Shown here: positions 18,050 to 27,740 of the stretch, piece by piece
Layout of the letters: each line of letters starts with the position of its first letter
Position numbering within the stretch: position 1 is the first letter of the stretch
Assembly: GCA_934317845.1 (NCBI GenBank)
Contig: CAKRES010000002.1
Location: 124,001 to 188,000, forward strand
Length of the DNA stretch: 64,000 nt
DNA from: an uncultured Lachnospiraceae bacterium
Lineage (GTDB): Bacteria; Bacillota; Clostridia; Lachnospirales; Lachnospiraceae
Direction: 5' to 3'
Notes under the pieces: generated by a model
Told to the model about the DNA's origin: nothing
Databases searched by the model: none
Seen by the model: only the letters and a program-made list of their open reading frames with translations
Made by a program: the position numbers and the translations under genes

Positions 18050-19120
18050 ATGAGGAAAACAAAGAGAAAAACTGGAAAACAAATTGCTTTGATTGTAATG
18101 TCACTATGTCTGATCCTGAATCTTTTTCTTCCTATGGCAGCAGCGAAAGAACTCCCATTATCCGGAGGAGGCACCGATGGGGTTGCTGCATGGACGTTTG
18201 ATCCGCAAACGAAAACGATGACATATAGTGGAAGCGGAAAAGTATGTTGTTGTGAAGTAAAAAAATGGTGGAATCAGACGGAACATGTGATCATTGAAGA
18301 AGGAATTTCAGAAATAGCGAAATATGCCTTTGGAGGGGATGAGGCTTTTGATTTCCCGGAGTATTATAAGAATTTGAAAGATGTTTCGTTGCCTAGTACA
18401 TTAAAAAAAATAGGTAACAATGCGTTTGAAAACTGTTATTATTTAACCCATATTGAGTTAAATGAAGGACTAGAATATATAGGGGACGACGCATTTTATG
18501 GTACTCGTATAGAAGAAGTAGAGATTCCCGGATCTGTAAAGAAAATAGGAAAAGAAGCGTTTGAAAATTGGTCATCACCGAAATTGACAAAGGTTATTTT
18601 TCATGATGGACTGCAGAAAATCGGGAAAGAAGCTTTTGCATTCCAGAAAATGTCAATATGTGAAATCCCAGATTCAGTAACCAAAATAGGAAGTGAGGCA
18701 TTCGTAGCTTGTCGGGAACTGCGAGAAATTCATTTACCTCGGAATTTAACAGTATTAGAAGTGCAAATGTTTGGCAGTTGTGAAAAATTACGTACCCTTG
18801 TCTTGCCGGACAGTTTGACTAAGATAAAAGCGGATACTTTTTATAATACTGGGATTACAACGCTTACCATACCTTCTAACGTAGAAGAATTAGGGAGTAA
18901 TTTTCTCTTAAAAGATGGAATGTTCTATGGCTGCAAAAAACTGACCAAAGTGAATATCAAAACAAAGAAGCTTAAGAAGGTTTATAAGAAAACATTTATT
19001 GACACCCCGAAAAAAGTAGTATTTGTCGTTCCAAAAGGATACAAGAAGAAGTATACCAAAATGTTGCGGGAAGGAGGGCTAGATAAAAAGATTAAGATAA
19101 AAGAGTCAAAAAAATGGTAA
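18050..19120 (+). CDS. Secreted BspA-type LRR protein, subfamily A copy 2
   Basis: 356 residues, the same layout as copy 1 and almost the same sequence in the first 110 and last 60 residues; the middle repeats have diverged. ATG 18050 follows GGAAAGGGG and begins MRKTKRKTGKQIALIVMSL; an upstream GTG reading is rejected. It is 14 bp behind copy 1. The gene and about 80 bp downstream are duplicated at 24200-25351. Confidence 0.88.
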   Translation: MRKTKRKTGKQIALIVMSLCLILNLFLPMAAAKELPLSGGGTDGVAAWTFDPQTKTMTYSGSGKVCCCEVKKWWNQTEHVIIEEGISEIAKYAFGGDEAFDFPEYYKNLKDVSLPSTLKKIGNNAFENCYYLTHIELNEGLEYIGDDAFYGTRIEEVEIPGSVKKIGKEAFENWSSPKLTKVIFHDGLQKIGKEAFAFQKMSICEIPDSVTKIGSEAFVACRELREIHLPRNLTVLEVQMFGSCEKLRTLVLPDSLTKIKADTFYNTGITTLTIPSNVEELGSNFLLKDGMFYGCKKLTKVNIKTKKLKKVYKKTFIDTPKKVVFVVPKGYKKKYTKMLREGGLDKKIKIKESKKW

Positions 19121-19202
19121 AAAGAGTTTTGCCAGACTCTTGTTATAATGTGTTGTAAAAGCAGAATTAAAAAGGGATAAAAGGTAAAAAGTGGGATAAA
19201 TG
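19121..19202 (+). repeat. Duplicated 3' flank of LRR subfamily A genes
   Basis: This stretch after copy 2 matches 25271-25351 after copy 3 almost base for base. It includes a weak hairpin (AAGAGT/ACTCTT), TTATAAT and the left-hand arm (AAAAGGGATAAAAGGTAAA) of the agr-type inverted control repeat. It marks the length of the duplicated segment. Confidence 0.75.
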
Positions 19203-19268
19203 CATTTCATCCCGAATATTTACCTTTCGTCCCCTTTTTACTCTATAGGATAAAAAATATGGTATTCT
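19201..19268 (+). promoter_or_regulatory. Copy of the agr-type control element before LRR subfamily B copy 1
   Basis: The same direct repeats as at 12302 (TTTCATCCC, TTTCGTCCC, 20 bp apart, from 19201 and 19221) precede TATTCT (19263-19268), 42 bp after the second repeat start. This suggests a second AgrA-driven promoter inside the LRR array. Confidence 0.6.
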
Positions 19269-19289
19269 ATATGTAGGAAACATGGTGTT

Positions 19290-19345
19290 AAAAGTAAAAT
19301 ACTGTAACACCGTGCAACACACTTGTAGATTCCATAGAATAAAGA
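19290..19345 (+). pseudogene. Scar of a protease C-terminus
   Basis: The stretch ACTGTAACACCGTGCAACAC through TAGATTCCATAGAATAA nearly repeats 22673-22716, the end of the decayed protease fragment before LRR B copy 3. Only the last codons remain here. Confidence 0.55.
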
Positions 19346-19356
19346 AAGGGGTAATT

Positions 19357-20757
19357 ATGAGGAAAACAAAGATCAACGCAGGAAAACAACTAGTAGTGTT
19401 ACTAATGATATGCTGCCTGCTGTCAGGTACAATACAGATTAGCCGTGCCAAGAAATTACCGCATGGCTCGGAAGGACCACATGTGACATGGCAATATAAT
19501 CCGGCAACCAAAACGCTGACGTTGTCAGGCAAAGGACGAATGACAAATGAACAAGAAATGGAGAGTGCAGATATTTGTTATGAAGATCCATACCATCATC
19601 CGGATTATGAACGATACAGAAATCAAATAAAAAAAGTGGTGTTTGGAGAAGGGATTACAGATGCTGGGTATGGATGCTTTTTTGGAATGGGAAATCTGAC
19701 GGAAGTCAGATTTTCCAATAGTGTGAAAGCAATACGAGAAGAGGCATTTATGTATTGCTCTAAATTAAAAAAAGTAACACTTCCGCCACACTTAAAGAAA
19801 ATAGAAGAATCAGCTTTTGCTTATACGAGTATAAAGGAGATCAAACTGCCGGAGGGGATCAAAGAGGTACAGGAAGATGCTTTTGAATATAGCGGATTGA
19901 AAAAAATTAATATTCCAAAGTCTTTGAAAGAACTTCCGCCTACAATATATGCAGAAAGAAAAGAGATGAAAAGCTATAAGGTTCCTAAGCATATAGAATC
20001 TATTGGAGATGGTGCTTTTTATTCATGCAAAAATTTGAAATCCATTACTTTAAATAAAAAGTTGAAAAAGATAGGGAAAGATGGTTTTGAAGAATGCAGA
20101 AACTTAACATCCATAAAACTGCCAGCTCGATTAGAAGAGATGGGAGAGTATGCTTTGGCATACTGTGGGTTGACTAAAATTACCATCCCTAAACAAGTAA
20201 AGATTATGAAAAAGGGAATATTTACTGATTGCAAGTCACTAGAAAAGGCAATTATCCTTTCAGATAAGATTACAACGTTAGAAAAAACATTTCAGGGATG
20301 TAAAAAACTGAAAGAGGTAATGTTACCAAAAAAATTAAATAATCTGGGAGACTATACTTTTTATGAATGCCAGAGTTTGAAATCAGTAGAAATCCCTGAT
20401 ACAGTAAAGACTTTAGGGGAGGGTGTTTTCTTAGATTGCAGTATGCTTAAAACGATAAAGCTGCCTGATAAATTAGAAGTAGTTCAGAGCTATGCTTTTG
20501 AGAATAGTGGCATTGAATCTATTACTATTCCTTCGGAAGTATATCGAATTGGGTCTGAAGTATTTAAAGATTGTAAAAACCTAAAAGAGATTCATATAAA
20601 GAGTGATAAGATAGAGTGGGTAGGAGAGAGAGTTTTTGATGGAATACCAAGTGACTGTGTGATCTATGTGCCTGTATCAAAAGTAGAACAGTACCGTTAT
20701 ATATTCCAATATAGATATGGTGGACTGGATCCTGCCATCCAGATCATAGGAGAATAA
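19357..20757 (+). CDS. Secreted BspA-type LRR protein, subfamily B copy 1
   Basis: 466 residues. Signal peptide MRKTKINAGKQLVVLLMICC with cleavage near SRA/KKL, then an N-terminal domain with VTWQYNPATKTLTLSGKG, then about 13 LRR_5 repeats and a C-terminal block IPSDCVIYVPVSKVEQYRYIF. ATG 19357 follows AAAGGGG; an upstream in-frame reading comes from the older gene scar. It probably has its own agr-type promoter at 19201. Role inferred as surface binding. Confidence 0.88.
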   Translation: MRKTKINAGKQLVVLLMICCLLSGTIQISRAKKLPHGSEGPHVTWQYNPATKTLTLSGKGRMTNEQEMESADICYEDPYHHPDYERYRNQIKKVVFGEGITDAGYGCFFGMGNLTEVRFSNSVKAIREEAFMYCSKLKKVTLPPHLKKIEESAFAYTSIKEIKLPEGIKEVQEDAFEYSGLKKINIPKSLKELPPTIYAERKEMKSYKVPKHIESIGDGAFYSCKNLKSITLNKKLKKIGKDGFEECRNLTSIKLPARLEEMGEYALAYCGLTKITIPKQVKIMKKGIFTDCKSLEKAIILSDKITTLEKTFQGCKKLKEVMLPKKLNNLGDYTFYECQSLKSVEIPDTVKTLGEGVFLDCSMLKTIKLPDKLEVVQSYAFENSGIESITIPSEVYRIGSEVFKDCKNLKEIHIKSDKIEWVGERVFDGIPSDCVIYVPVSKVEQYRYIFQYRYGGLDPAIQIIGE

Positions 20758-20775
20758 GAGAGGAAAGGGGTAATT

Positions 20776-22154
20776 ATGAGAGAAACAATGAGAAAAGCAG
20801 GAAAACAAGTTATAGTACTTCTGGTGGTATGTTGTCTGTTGTCAGGCAGCATACCACCAGAAGTGCAAAGAGTCTGCCACATGGCTGGGCAGGAGAAGAG
20901 GTAGCATGGCAGTATAATCCTGCTACAAAGACGTTGACATTTTCAGGAAAGGGCTGGATGGAAGATTTATATGATGAAATGAGTGATGTTTTATCTGATC
21001 CGGAATATGCTCCGTATGTAAAAAATATAAAGACAGTCATATTTAAAGAAGGAATCATTTCGGTTGGGGCAGCCTGCTGTTACGGTATGTATAACCTCAC
21101 AACGGTGAAATTCGCAAAAAGTATCAAAACGATTGATTGTATGGCATTTAATTGTTGTTATAAATTAAAAAAAGTGACTCTCCCTCCAAATCTAAAAAAG
21201 ATTGAATATGAAGCATTTTGTGAAACTGCAATAACAAAGATCAGATTGCCGGATGGGTTGAAGAAGCTGGAATGGAATGCGTTTGACGAAGGAAAAATAA
21301 ATGAGATCAATTTTCCAAAGTCTATAAAGAAGATTCCGGATACATTCTATTATTATAATAAGACGATGACGAGTTATAAGATTCCCAAACAGATAACATC
21401 TATAGGGGATGGTGCTTTTATGGGATGTAAAAATCTGAAGTCAGTCACATGTAACAAAGCATTACAAAAGATAGGAAATTCTGCTTTTGAAAATTGCAAA
21501 AAATTGAATAAGGTTACATTCAATCCCAAACTCAAAAAGATAGAAAATTCTGCTTTTGAAAATTGTGAAAATTTAGAAACAGTGATATTTAACAAAGATT
21601 TAAAAGAAATAAGGAAGGGGGCTTTTGAGAATTGTGAAAAACTGACATCCATAAAGTTAGGATCTAAATTAGAAGTAATTGGCAGTAAAGCATTTTTCCA
21701 ATGTCGGAGTTTGAAGAATGTTGTAATTCCTTCTGGTGATCCTGTATTGCGCTCGTATGTGTTTAGTAATTGTAGTCAACTGAAATCAGTAACAATACCA
21801 GATGCCGTAGATGTAATTGAAAAAGGTGCTTTTAGCAGATGTACAGCACTAAAGACGATAAAACTGCCGAATGAGATAGATAAGATAGAGGACAAAGTAT
21901 TTAAAGGAAGCGGCTTGGAACAGATAACAATTCCATCGGAAGTCTATTTGATAGGAAAAAGTGCGTTTCAAGATTGCAAGGATCTAAAAGAAATTCACAT
22001 AAAGAGCAAAAAACTGGAGGAAGTGGATCAGGATGTATTCAAAGGCATCCCAAGCGACTGTGTGATCTATGTTCCGAAAACAAAGGTGGAGCAGTACCGT
22101 GGAATGTTCCAGAGAAGTGGGCTGGATCCTGCCATCCAGATCGTAGGAGAGTAA
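20776..22154 (+). pseudogene. LRR protein subfamily B copy 2, frameshifted in the signal peptide
   Basis: The signal peptide starts at ATG 20776 (MRETMRKAGKQVIVLLVVCC) after GGAAAGGGG, but the frame meets a stop near 20902. The LRR protein continues in another frame from about 20840 (TTRSAKSLPHGWAGEEVAW) to 22154. By comparison with copies 1 and 3 one base has been lost at the CCACCAG stretch. About 13 LRR_5 repeats and the end VYVPKTKVEQYRGMF are intact. An ATG at 20829 could give a leaderless protein. Real mutation, phase switch or sequencing error cannot be told apart here. Confidence 0.75.
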
Positions 22155-22169
22155 GCATGAAAAAATAAA

Positions 22170-22716
22170 ACAAAGATTATTATAATGAACTGAGAAAACC
22201 TTTTACCACAAAAGTTTCTATTCGGAAAGGAATCAATAATCGGGATGGCGAGGTGTTAAAAACAATTACATCAGGCTATAGTAGACCATATTATGGTTTG
22301 TTAGATCTTGGATTGCTAAATTTCGGATATTATACGATTCATATAGAGTCATTTGAATTAAATAAGGTTACATATAAAGATAAATATGTTACTATATATG
22401 CAGGATATACGACGATGGGATGTCAGGAGCTGGACTCCATGGCAGTAATGAGCAATACCCAGCCGGATGAGATTAGTTTTTCTTTACCGTCAGAGTATTG
22501 TAAAATTATGATACTGTTATGATATCTATCTGGATCTTGGTGACAATGCAAATTGTAATTTATTACATTGTGCAGATGTAAATGTTTATCAGGATGGAGA
22601 GGAACGGAGGTTTTATCTTCCGGCTGTGACAGGATGTTATTGGAAGGTAGCAAGTGTAGACTGTCGCACCAATACTGTGACACCGTGCAATGCATTTGTA
22701 GATTCCATAGAGTAAG
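22170..22716 (+). pseudogene. Decayed C-terminal fragment of a second S8 multidomain protease
   Basis: In-frame pieces resemble the C-terminus of the 12616 protease. VSIRKGINNRDGEVLKTIT with GYYTIHIESF matches its LNLRKGFGVYDSEVIATVP with GYYTVEIVDN, and after a break VNVYQDGEERRFYLPAVTG with CYWKVASVD matches VQIYKGG, FYVPQGEGYFWDVFSYD. Stops at about 22166 and 22520 and a frame change separate the pieces. The rest of that gene is missing. Confidence 0.7.
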
Positions 22717-22729
22717 GAAAGGGGTAATT

Positions 22730-24181
22730 ATGAGGAAAACAATGGGAAAAGCTGGTAAACAACTGGTAGTGTTACTAATGATATGCTGCCTGCTGTCAGG
22801 TACAATGCAGATCAGCCGTGCCAAGAAATTACCACATGGTGAGGCAGGCCCCGAAGTGACGTGGCAGTATAATCCGGCAACCAAAACACTGATGTTTTCA
22901 GGAAAAGGAAGTATGTATTATATAGATGAGAGTGAGAAAGATGGACTTCATCATGCTGAATATGATTCCTACCGAAAAAAGATAAAAACAGTAGTGTTTG
23001 GAAAAGGAATTACAGATGTTGGTTATGGATGTTGCCAATTAATGGAAAATCTGACGGAAGTCAGATTTTCCGATAGTATTAAAGTAATTCGTGAAGATGC
23101 ATTTCAATATTGCATCAAGTTAAAAAAAGTGAAACTCCCTGTGCATTTAAAGAAGATTGAAAAAGAAGCATTTTCGTATACCCGTATAAAAGAGATTGAG
23201 TTGCCGGAGGGCATCAAGGAAGTGCAGGAAGCGGCATTTGACTACAGTGGATTGAAAAAAATTAATATTCCGAAGTCTTTAAAAGAACTTCCGCCTACGA
23301 TATATGCAGAGAAAAGATGGATGAAAAGTTATAAGGTTCCTAAGCATATAAAGTCTATTGGAGAGGGTGCTTTTTATTCATGCATAAATTTGAAATCCAT
23401 TACTTTAAATAAAAAATTGAAAAAGATAGGAGCCTCTGCTTTTGAACATTGCCCAAATCTAAAATCAGTTGTATTTAATAAAAATCTTAAAAAGATAGAG
23501 TATTCAGCTTTTGATGGTTGTAAAAAACTAACATCCATAAAATTTCCTGCCAATATAGAAGAAATTGGGGAAGGGGCTTTTTATGGATGCGGCTTTTCTT
23601 CTATAACGCTTCCAAAACAGGTAAAAAAAATAAAGGCAGGAGCATTTTCTAAATGTAAATCACTGGAAAAAGCAGTGATCCTTTCGGAACAGGTTACGTC
23701 ATTAAAAGGCACTTTTTCATCTGATAAAAATTTAAAAGAAGTAGTATTACCCAAAAAATTAAAAAATTTGGGAAATTATATTTTTTATGAATGTCAGAGT
23801 CTGAAATCAGTAGAAATCCCTGACACAGTAAAAACATTAGGAGAAGGGGCATTTTCTAAATGTAGTGTATTAAAGGAAGTTAAGCTGCCTGATAAATTAG
23901 AAGTAGTTCAGAGCTATGCTTTTGAGAATAGTGGAATTGAATCTATTACTATTCCTTCGGAAGTATATCGAATTGGGTCTGAAGTATTTAAAGATTGTAA
24001 AAACCTAAAAGAGATTCATATAAAGAGTGATAAGATAGAGTGGGTAGGAGAGAGAGTTTTTGATGGAATACCAAGTGACTGTGTGATCTATGTGCCTGTA
24101 TCAAAAGTAGAACAGTACCGTTATATATTCCAATATAGATATGGTGGACTGGATCCTAACATCCAGATCATAGGAGAATAA
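22730..24181 (+). CDS. Secreted BspA-type LRR protein, subfamily B copy 3
   Basis: 483 residues; signal peptide MRKTMGKAGKQLVVLLMICC, N-terminal VTWQYNPATKTLMFSGKG, about 14 LRR_5 repeats, end IPSDCVIYVPVSKVEQYRYIF. The last 110 residues are nearly identical to copy 1, consistent with recent duplication or gene conversion. ATG 22730 follows GGAAAGGGG; in-frame codons upstream belong to the decayed protease fragment. Confidence 0.88.
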   Translation: MRKTMGKAGKQLVVLLMICCLLSGTMQISRAKKLPHGEAGPEVTWQYNPATKTLMFSGKGSMYYIDESEKDGLHHAEYDSYRKKIKTVVFGKGITDVGYGCCQLMENLTEVRFSDSIKVIREDAFQYCIKLKKVKLPVHLKKIEKEAFSYTRIKEIELPEGIKEVQEAAFDYSGLKKINIPKSLKELPPTIYAEKRWMKSYKVPKHIKSIGEGAFYSCINLKSITLNKKLKKIGASAFEHCPNLKSVVFNKNLKKIEYSAFDGCKKLTSIKFPANIEEIGEGAFYGCGFSSITLPKQVKKIKAGAFSKCKSLEKAVILSEQVTSLKGTFSSDKNLKEVVLPKKLKNLGNYIFYECQSLKSVEIPDTVKTLGEGAFSKCSVLKEVKLPDKLEVVQSYAFENSGIESITIPSEVYRIGSEVFKDCKNLKEIHIKSDKIEWVGERVFDGIPSDCVIYVPVSKVEQYRYIFQYRYGGLDPNIQIIGE

Positions 24182-24199
24182 GAGAGGAAAGGGGTAATT

Positions 24200-25270
24200 A
24201 TGAGGAACACAAAGAGAAAAACAGGAAAACAAATTGCTTTGATTGTAATGTCACTATGTTTGATCCTGAATCTTTTCCTTCCTATGGCAGCAGCGAAAAC
24301 TCTCCCATTATCCGGAGGAAATACCAATGGATCTGCTGCATGGACGTTTGATCCGCAAACGAAAACGATGACATACAGTGGAAGCGGAAAAGTAGGTTAT
24401 TGTGAAGTAAAAAAATGGTGGAATCAGACGGAACACGTGATCATTGAAGAAGGAATTTCAGAAATAGCGCAACATGCCTTTGGAGGGGATGAGGCTTCTG
24501 ATTACCCGGAGTATTATAAGAATTTGAAAGATGTTTCGTTGCCTAGTACGTTGAAAAAAATAGGAGACTATGCGTTTGAAAACTGTCAGTATTTAACCCA
24601 TATTGAGCTAAATGAAGGGCTGGAATACATAGGAGACAGTGCGTTTGATGGTACAAATTTAGCGGAAGTAGAGATACCTGGATCAGTAAAAAAAATAGGA
24701 GAATCTGCGTTTGAAAATTGGTTATCACCCAGCCTGACAAAGGTTATCCTTCATGATGGACTGCAGGAAATTGGGAAAGATGCTTTTGCATTTCAGAGAA
24801 TCAAAATATGTGAAATTCCTGATTCAGTAAACAAAATTGGAAGCTCGGTATTTTTGAGGTGTGTGAAATTACAAGAAATTCGATTGCCACAGGATTTATC
24901 GGTATTGGAAACTGAAATGTTTTACAAGTGTAGAAATTTACATACCATTGTCTTACCGGACAGTTTGACTAAGATAAAAGCAGATGTTTTTTATAAAACA
25001 GGGATTACATCACTTACCATTCCTTCTAATGTAGAAGAATTAGGGAGCAAGCTGTATCTAAAAGATGGAATGTTCTATGGCTGCAAAAAACTGACCAAAG
25101 TTAATATCAAAACAAAGAAGCTTAAGAAGGTTTACAAGAAAACATTTATCGACACCCCGAAAAAAGTAGTATTTGTTGTTCCAAAAGGATACAAGAAGAA
25201 GTATACCAAAATGTTGCGGGAAGGAGGACTCGATAAAAAGATTAAGATAAAAGAGTCAAAAAAATGGTAA
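24200..25270 (+). CDS. Secreted BspA-type LRR protein, subfamily A copy 3
   Basis: 356 residues; same signal peptide, AWTFDPQTKTMTYSGSG domain and KKKYTKML C-terminus as copies 1 and 2, with the CCC cluster changed to GYC. It starts 18 bp after subfamily B copy 3. Last gene of the array. Confidence 0.88.
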   Translation: MRNTKRKTGKQIALIVMSLCLILNLFLPMAAAKTLPLSGGNTNGSAAWTFDPQTKTMTYSGSGKVGYCEVKKWWNQTEHVIIEEGISEIAQHAFGGDEASDYPEYYKNLKDVSLPSTLKKIGDYAFENCQYLTHIELNEGLEYIGDSAFDGTNLAEVEIPGSVKKIGESAFENWLSPSLTKVILHDGLQEIGKDAFAFQRIKICEIPDSVNKIGSSVFLRCVKLQEIRLPQDLSVLETEMFYKCRNLHTIVLPDSLTKIKADVFYKTGITSLTIPSNVEELGSKLYLKDGMFYGCKKLTKVNIKTKKLKKVYKKTFIDTPKKVVFVVPKGYKKKYTKMLREGGLDKKIKIKESKKW

Positions 25271-25351
25271 AAAGAGTTTTGCCAGACTCTTGTTATAACG
25301 TGTTGTAAAAGCAGAATTAAAAAGGGATAAAAGGTAAAAAGTGGGATAAAT
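25271..25351 (+). repeat. Second copy of the LRR-A 3' flank
   Basis: Near-identical to 19121-19202, ending at GGGATAAATG where similarity stops. Only the left arm of the agr-type control repeat is present; the rightward operator is missing. Confidence 0.7.
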
Positions 25352-25425
25352 GGATGCGTGAAGAAATATCAATTGAAAGCAATATCGTTGTGAAGTGATA
25401 ATGACGCTTATTAAATCGATATGAC

Positions 25426-25454
25426 TTGTTTTTAATGTAACACTACTTTATAAT
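25426..25454 (+). promoter_or_regulatory. Promoter of agrA-2/agrC-2
   Basis: TTGTTT (25426-25431), a 17-bp spacer and a perfect TATAAT (25449-25454), about 70 bp before the agrA-2 start. No LytTR-type repeats are seen here, so regulator and kinase are probably expressed constitutively. Confidence 0.6.
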
Positions 25455-25526
25455 ATAAAAAGATATTATTATAAATAAATAGCAAGTTAAGATGAGAAAA
25501 AATAGCGGATCGTGAGGTGACAGATA

Positions 25527-26267
25527 GTGCTTGAAATTGTTTCCTGTGATGACGAGATTGCTTCGTTTCAGCAGGTTGAAAAGTGTGTCGCATCAATTAT
25601 GCCGAAATTGGCTACGGAGTACGAATTTTCCCATTATCAGGATGCGTTTTCCTTGTTAAAACGGATAGAAAAACATAACCGGGAAGATCAGGTAGATATT
25701 GTTTTATTGGATATTGATATGCCGGGCATGTCCGGACTTGACGTGGCGAAAATAATCCGTGACGACGATAAGGATATCATACTGATCTTTATTACAGCAC
25801 ATGAGGAATATGTATACTCGTCTTTCCAATATGCCCCGTTCCGATATGTGAGAAAGGAATTTTTAAAGGAAGAACTTCCTTTGGCATTACGGGATGCTGT
25901 TGCGAAATTAGAAACGAAAAAAAGTGCAGGGATTGTATTAAAAAATAACAAGGGGGAGTATGCTATTCGCCTTGCCGATATTGTTTGTATACAGATGGAA
26001 AAAAGGCAGCTTTGTGTATACACGAAGCAGGGTGATATATATACGATCTGGAAGAAACTAAAAGAATTAAAACAGGAAATTGATGAAAAAGATGCTTTTT
26101 TTCTGCAGGTACATAGTGGATGTGTAATCAATCTCCGACATGTAAAAACGCTTGTAAATGCGACTGTCATAATGGAAGGAGCGCAGGAATTGAAAATCCC
26201 CATTAGTCGGAGAAGGCAGACAGAGGTGGCGCATGTAATTACCAATTATTGGAGGGATCATACATGA
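25527..26267 (+). CDS. agrA: AgrA-type LytTR response regulator, system 2
   Basis: 246 residues. Receiver with SCDDE, phospho-acceptor Asp in VLLDIDMPGMSG, Lys in YVRKEF; LytTR domain from about residue 140 (YAIRLADIVCIQMEKRQ to FFLQVHSGCVINLRHVKTL). GTG start preceded by GAGGTGA at 25514-25520. Overlaps agrC-2 by 4 bp. Predicted to bind the 21-bp-spaced repeats upstream of agrB-2 and agrD-2. Confidence 0.9.
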   Translation: MLEIVSCDDEIASFQQVEKCVASIMPKLATEYEFSHYQDAFSLLKRIEKHNREDQVDIVLLDIDMPGMSGLDVAKIIRDDDKDIILIFITAHEEYVYSSFQYAPFRYVRKEFLKEELPLALRDAVAKLETKKSAGIVLKNNKGEYAIRLADIVCIQMEKRQLCVYTKQGDIYTIWKKLKELKQEIDEKDAFFLQVHSGCVINLRHVKTLVNATVIMEGAQELKIPISRRRQTEVAHVITNYWRDHT

Positions 26268-27571
26268 ATACACTGGCACGGATTGTAGATATTATGGCAA
26301 CTGGGGTGGAATGTTATGTTGGCTACCTTTTTTGTGCGATATTTATTGATATTTCTTTTTTTAGAGAAAAGAAAGAACATTTTTTACTGGCAGCTATGTG
26401 CGGTGTTGTTGTGATCCAGCTCCTTGGAGAAAATGGATCATTTGGGGTTATAAAAAGCGTCTTAGGTCTGTTTCTGGGCTTTTATTTTTTTCAGGTACTT
26501 GTATATCGCAGGTGTTATTTAAAATGTCTTGTATTTACAATGATTTTTGCAGTGTTGGATGCATTGATTGATTTTTGTATAGTAGGGGTCAGCTGTAATT
26601 TGTCAGGTGTTTCTATGAATACTTTCCAGAGCATCTCAATGTATCGGATCATATGTACCATTCTTTCTAAAACACTGCTTATTTTGACAGTATCCTTTAT
26701 TAGTAGGATTGTGCGGACACAGATACGATTAAATAAAAAATACATTGTTCTTATATTTCTGCTTTCCGGATCTATTTTTTTGATGTCGTTTTTGATTTTC
26801 CAACGATTTCTCCAGTTGAATAGGATTGAAGAAACCGATGTTGTTATTTTTATTGTGTTGCTGTCATTGTCATTGTTTTCCTTTTTTTATATTCTCCGGC
26901 TTGCAGAATTATATGAAGAAAAAGAGAAAATGTCTCTGTTGCATCTGCATGATGAAATGATGCTTGCTGCATTGGATGAGAACAGAAAAAATTATGATGC
27001 ATGGAGTAAAAAGATACACGATTATAAAAATCATATCATATATATGACGGAACTTGCAGATCAGAACAAGTATGAAGAACTCTCCGGTTATCTGCATACA
27101 CAGATGGGAGATATCAAAGGAAATGCTTCCATGATAAAAACCGGATATGCCGGGATTGATGCAATTATAAATGCCAAGCAGATCGTGGCAATAAGCAAAG
27201 CACTTCACCTGTTTTGCAATATTAGTATTCCTCTAGAACTGCAGCTTGATAATGCCAGAATATCAACTATTTTAGGAAACTTGATCGATAATGCGATTCG
27301 AGCGGCTGCCGAAATAGAAAATGCTACTGTTGAGGTAACCATCCACATGGTGAAGAATAATCTTTGTATTAAAATTTGTAATCCTACGAAAAGAGCGTAT
27401 ATTGATTTTACAAAAAGCACAAAAAGGGCAGGATTACATGGTGTGGGACTGCAAAGTGTAAAACAGTGCTGCAAGGAAATAGGTGGAGATTTTATAATAG
27501 AGGAAAAAAATGGTGTGGTAACTGCATGTGTGACGCTGTTTGATGTACCCAAAAAAGCGAAAAGTGAGTAG
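26264..27571 (+). CDS. agrC: AgrC-type sensor histidine kinase, system 2
   Basis: 435 residues; about six membrane segments up to residue 210, phospho-acceptor stretch KIHDYKNHIIYM, N-box LGNLIDNAIRAA, G-box GVGLQSVKQCC (GHKL ATPase). ATG 26264 overlaps the agrA-2 stop and follows GGAGGGA. Predicted receptor for the AgrD-2 peptide. A terminator follows, separating it from agrB-2. Confidence 0.9.
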   Translation: MNTLARIVDIMATGVECYVGYLFCAIFIDISFFREKKEHFLLAAMCGVVVIQLLGENGSFGVIKSVLGLFLGFYFFQVLVYRRCYLKCLVFTMIFAVLDALIDFCIVGVSCNLSGVSMNTFQSISMYRIICTILSKTLLILTVSFISRIVRTQIRLNKKYIVLIFLLSGSIFLMSFLIFQRFLQLNRIEETDVVIFIVLLSLSLFSFFYILRLAELYEEKEKMSLLHLHDEMMLAALDENRKNYDAWSKKIHDYKNHIIYMTELADQNKYEELSGYLHTQMGDIKGNASMIKTGYAGIDAIINAKQIVAISKALHLFCNISIPLELQLDNARISTILGNLIDNAIRAAAEIENATVEVTIHMVKNNLCIKICNPTKRAYIDFTKSTKRAGLHGVGLQSVKQCCKEIGGDFIIEEKNGVVTACVTLFDVPKKAKSE

Positions 27572-27592
27572 AGCAATTGCCGTTTTGAAAGG

Positions 27593-27629
27593 ATCCCCTT
27601 TTTATCTATTGATAAAGAGGGGATTTTTT
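27593..27629 (+). terminator. Terminator after agrC-2
   Basis: ATCCCC (27593-27598) pairs with GGGGAT (27619-27624), with an inner TTTATC/GATAAA, then a T-run. Confidence 0.8.
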
Positions 27630-27697
27630 ACCAAATAGACAAGAAAATCGACCAGTTAAACAAGATGACGCACAAATAGATGGTTATTTAGTATAGT
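27629..27697 (+). promoter_or_regulatory. LytTR-type promoter of agrB-2
   Basis: Direct repeats ACCAAATAGACAAG (from 27629) and ACCAGTTAAACAAG (from 27650) are 21 bp apart. TATAGT (27692-27697) begins 42 bp after the second repeat start. Confidence 0.7.
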
Positions 27698-27740
27698 GAG
27701 GATGTAACTAGGTGAAGAGGCAAAGGGGAAGGAGGACAGG

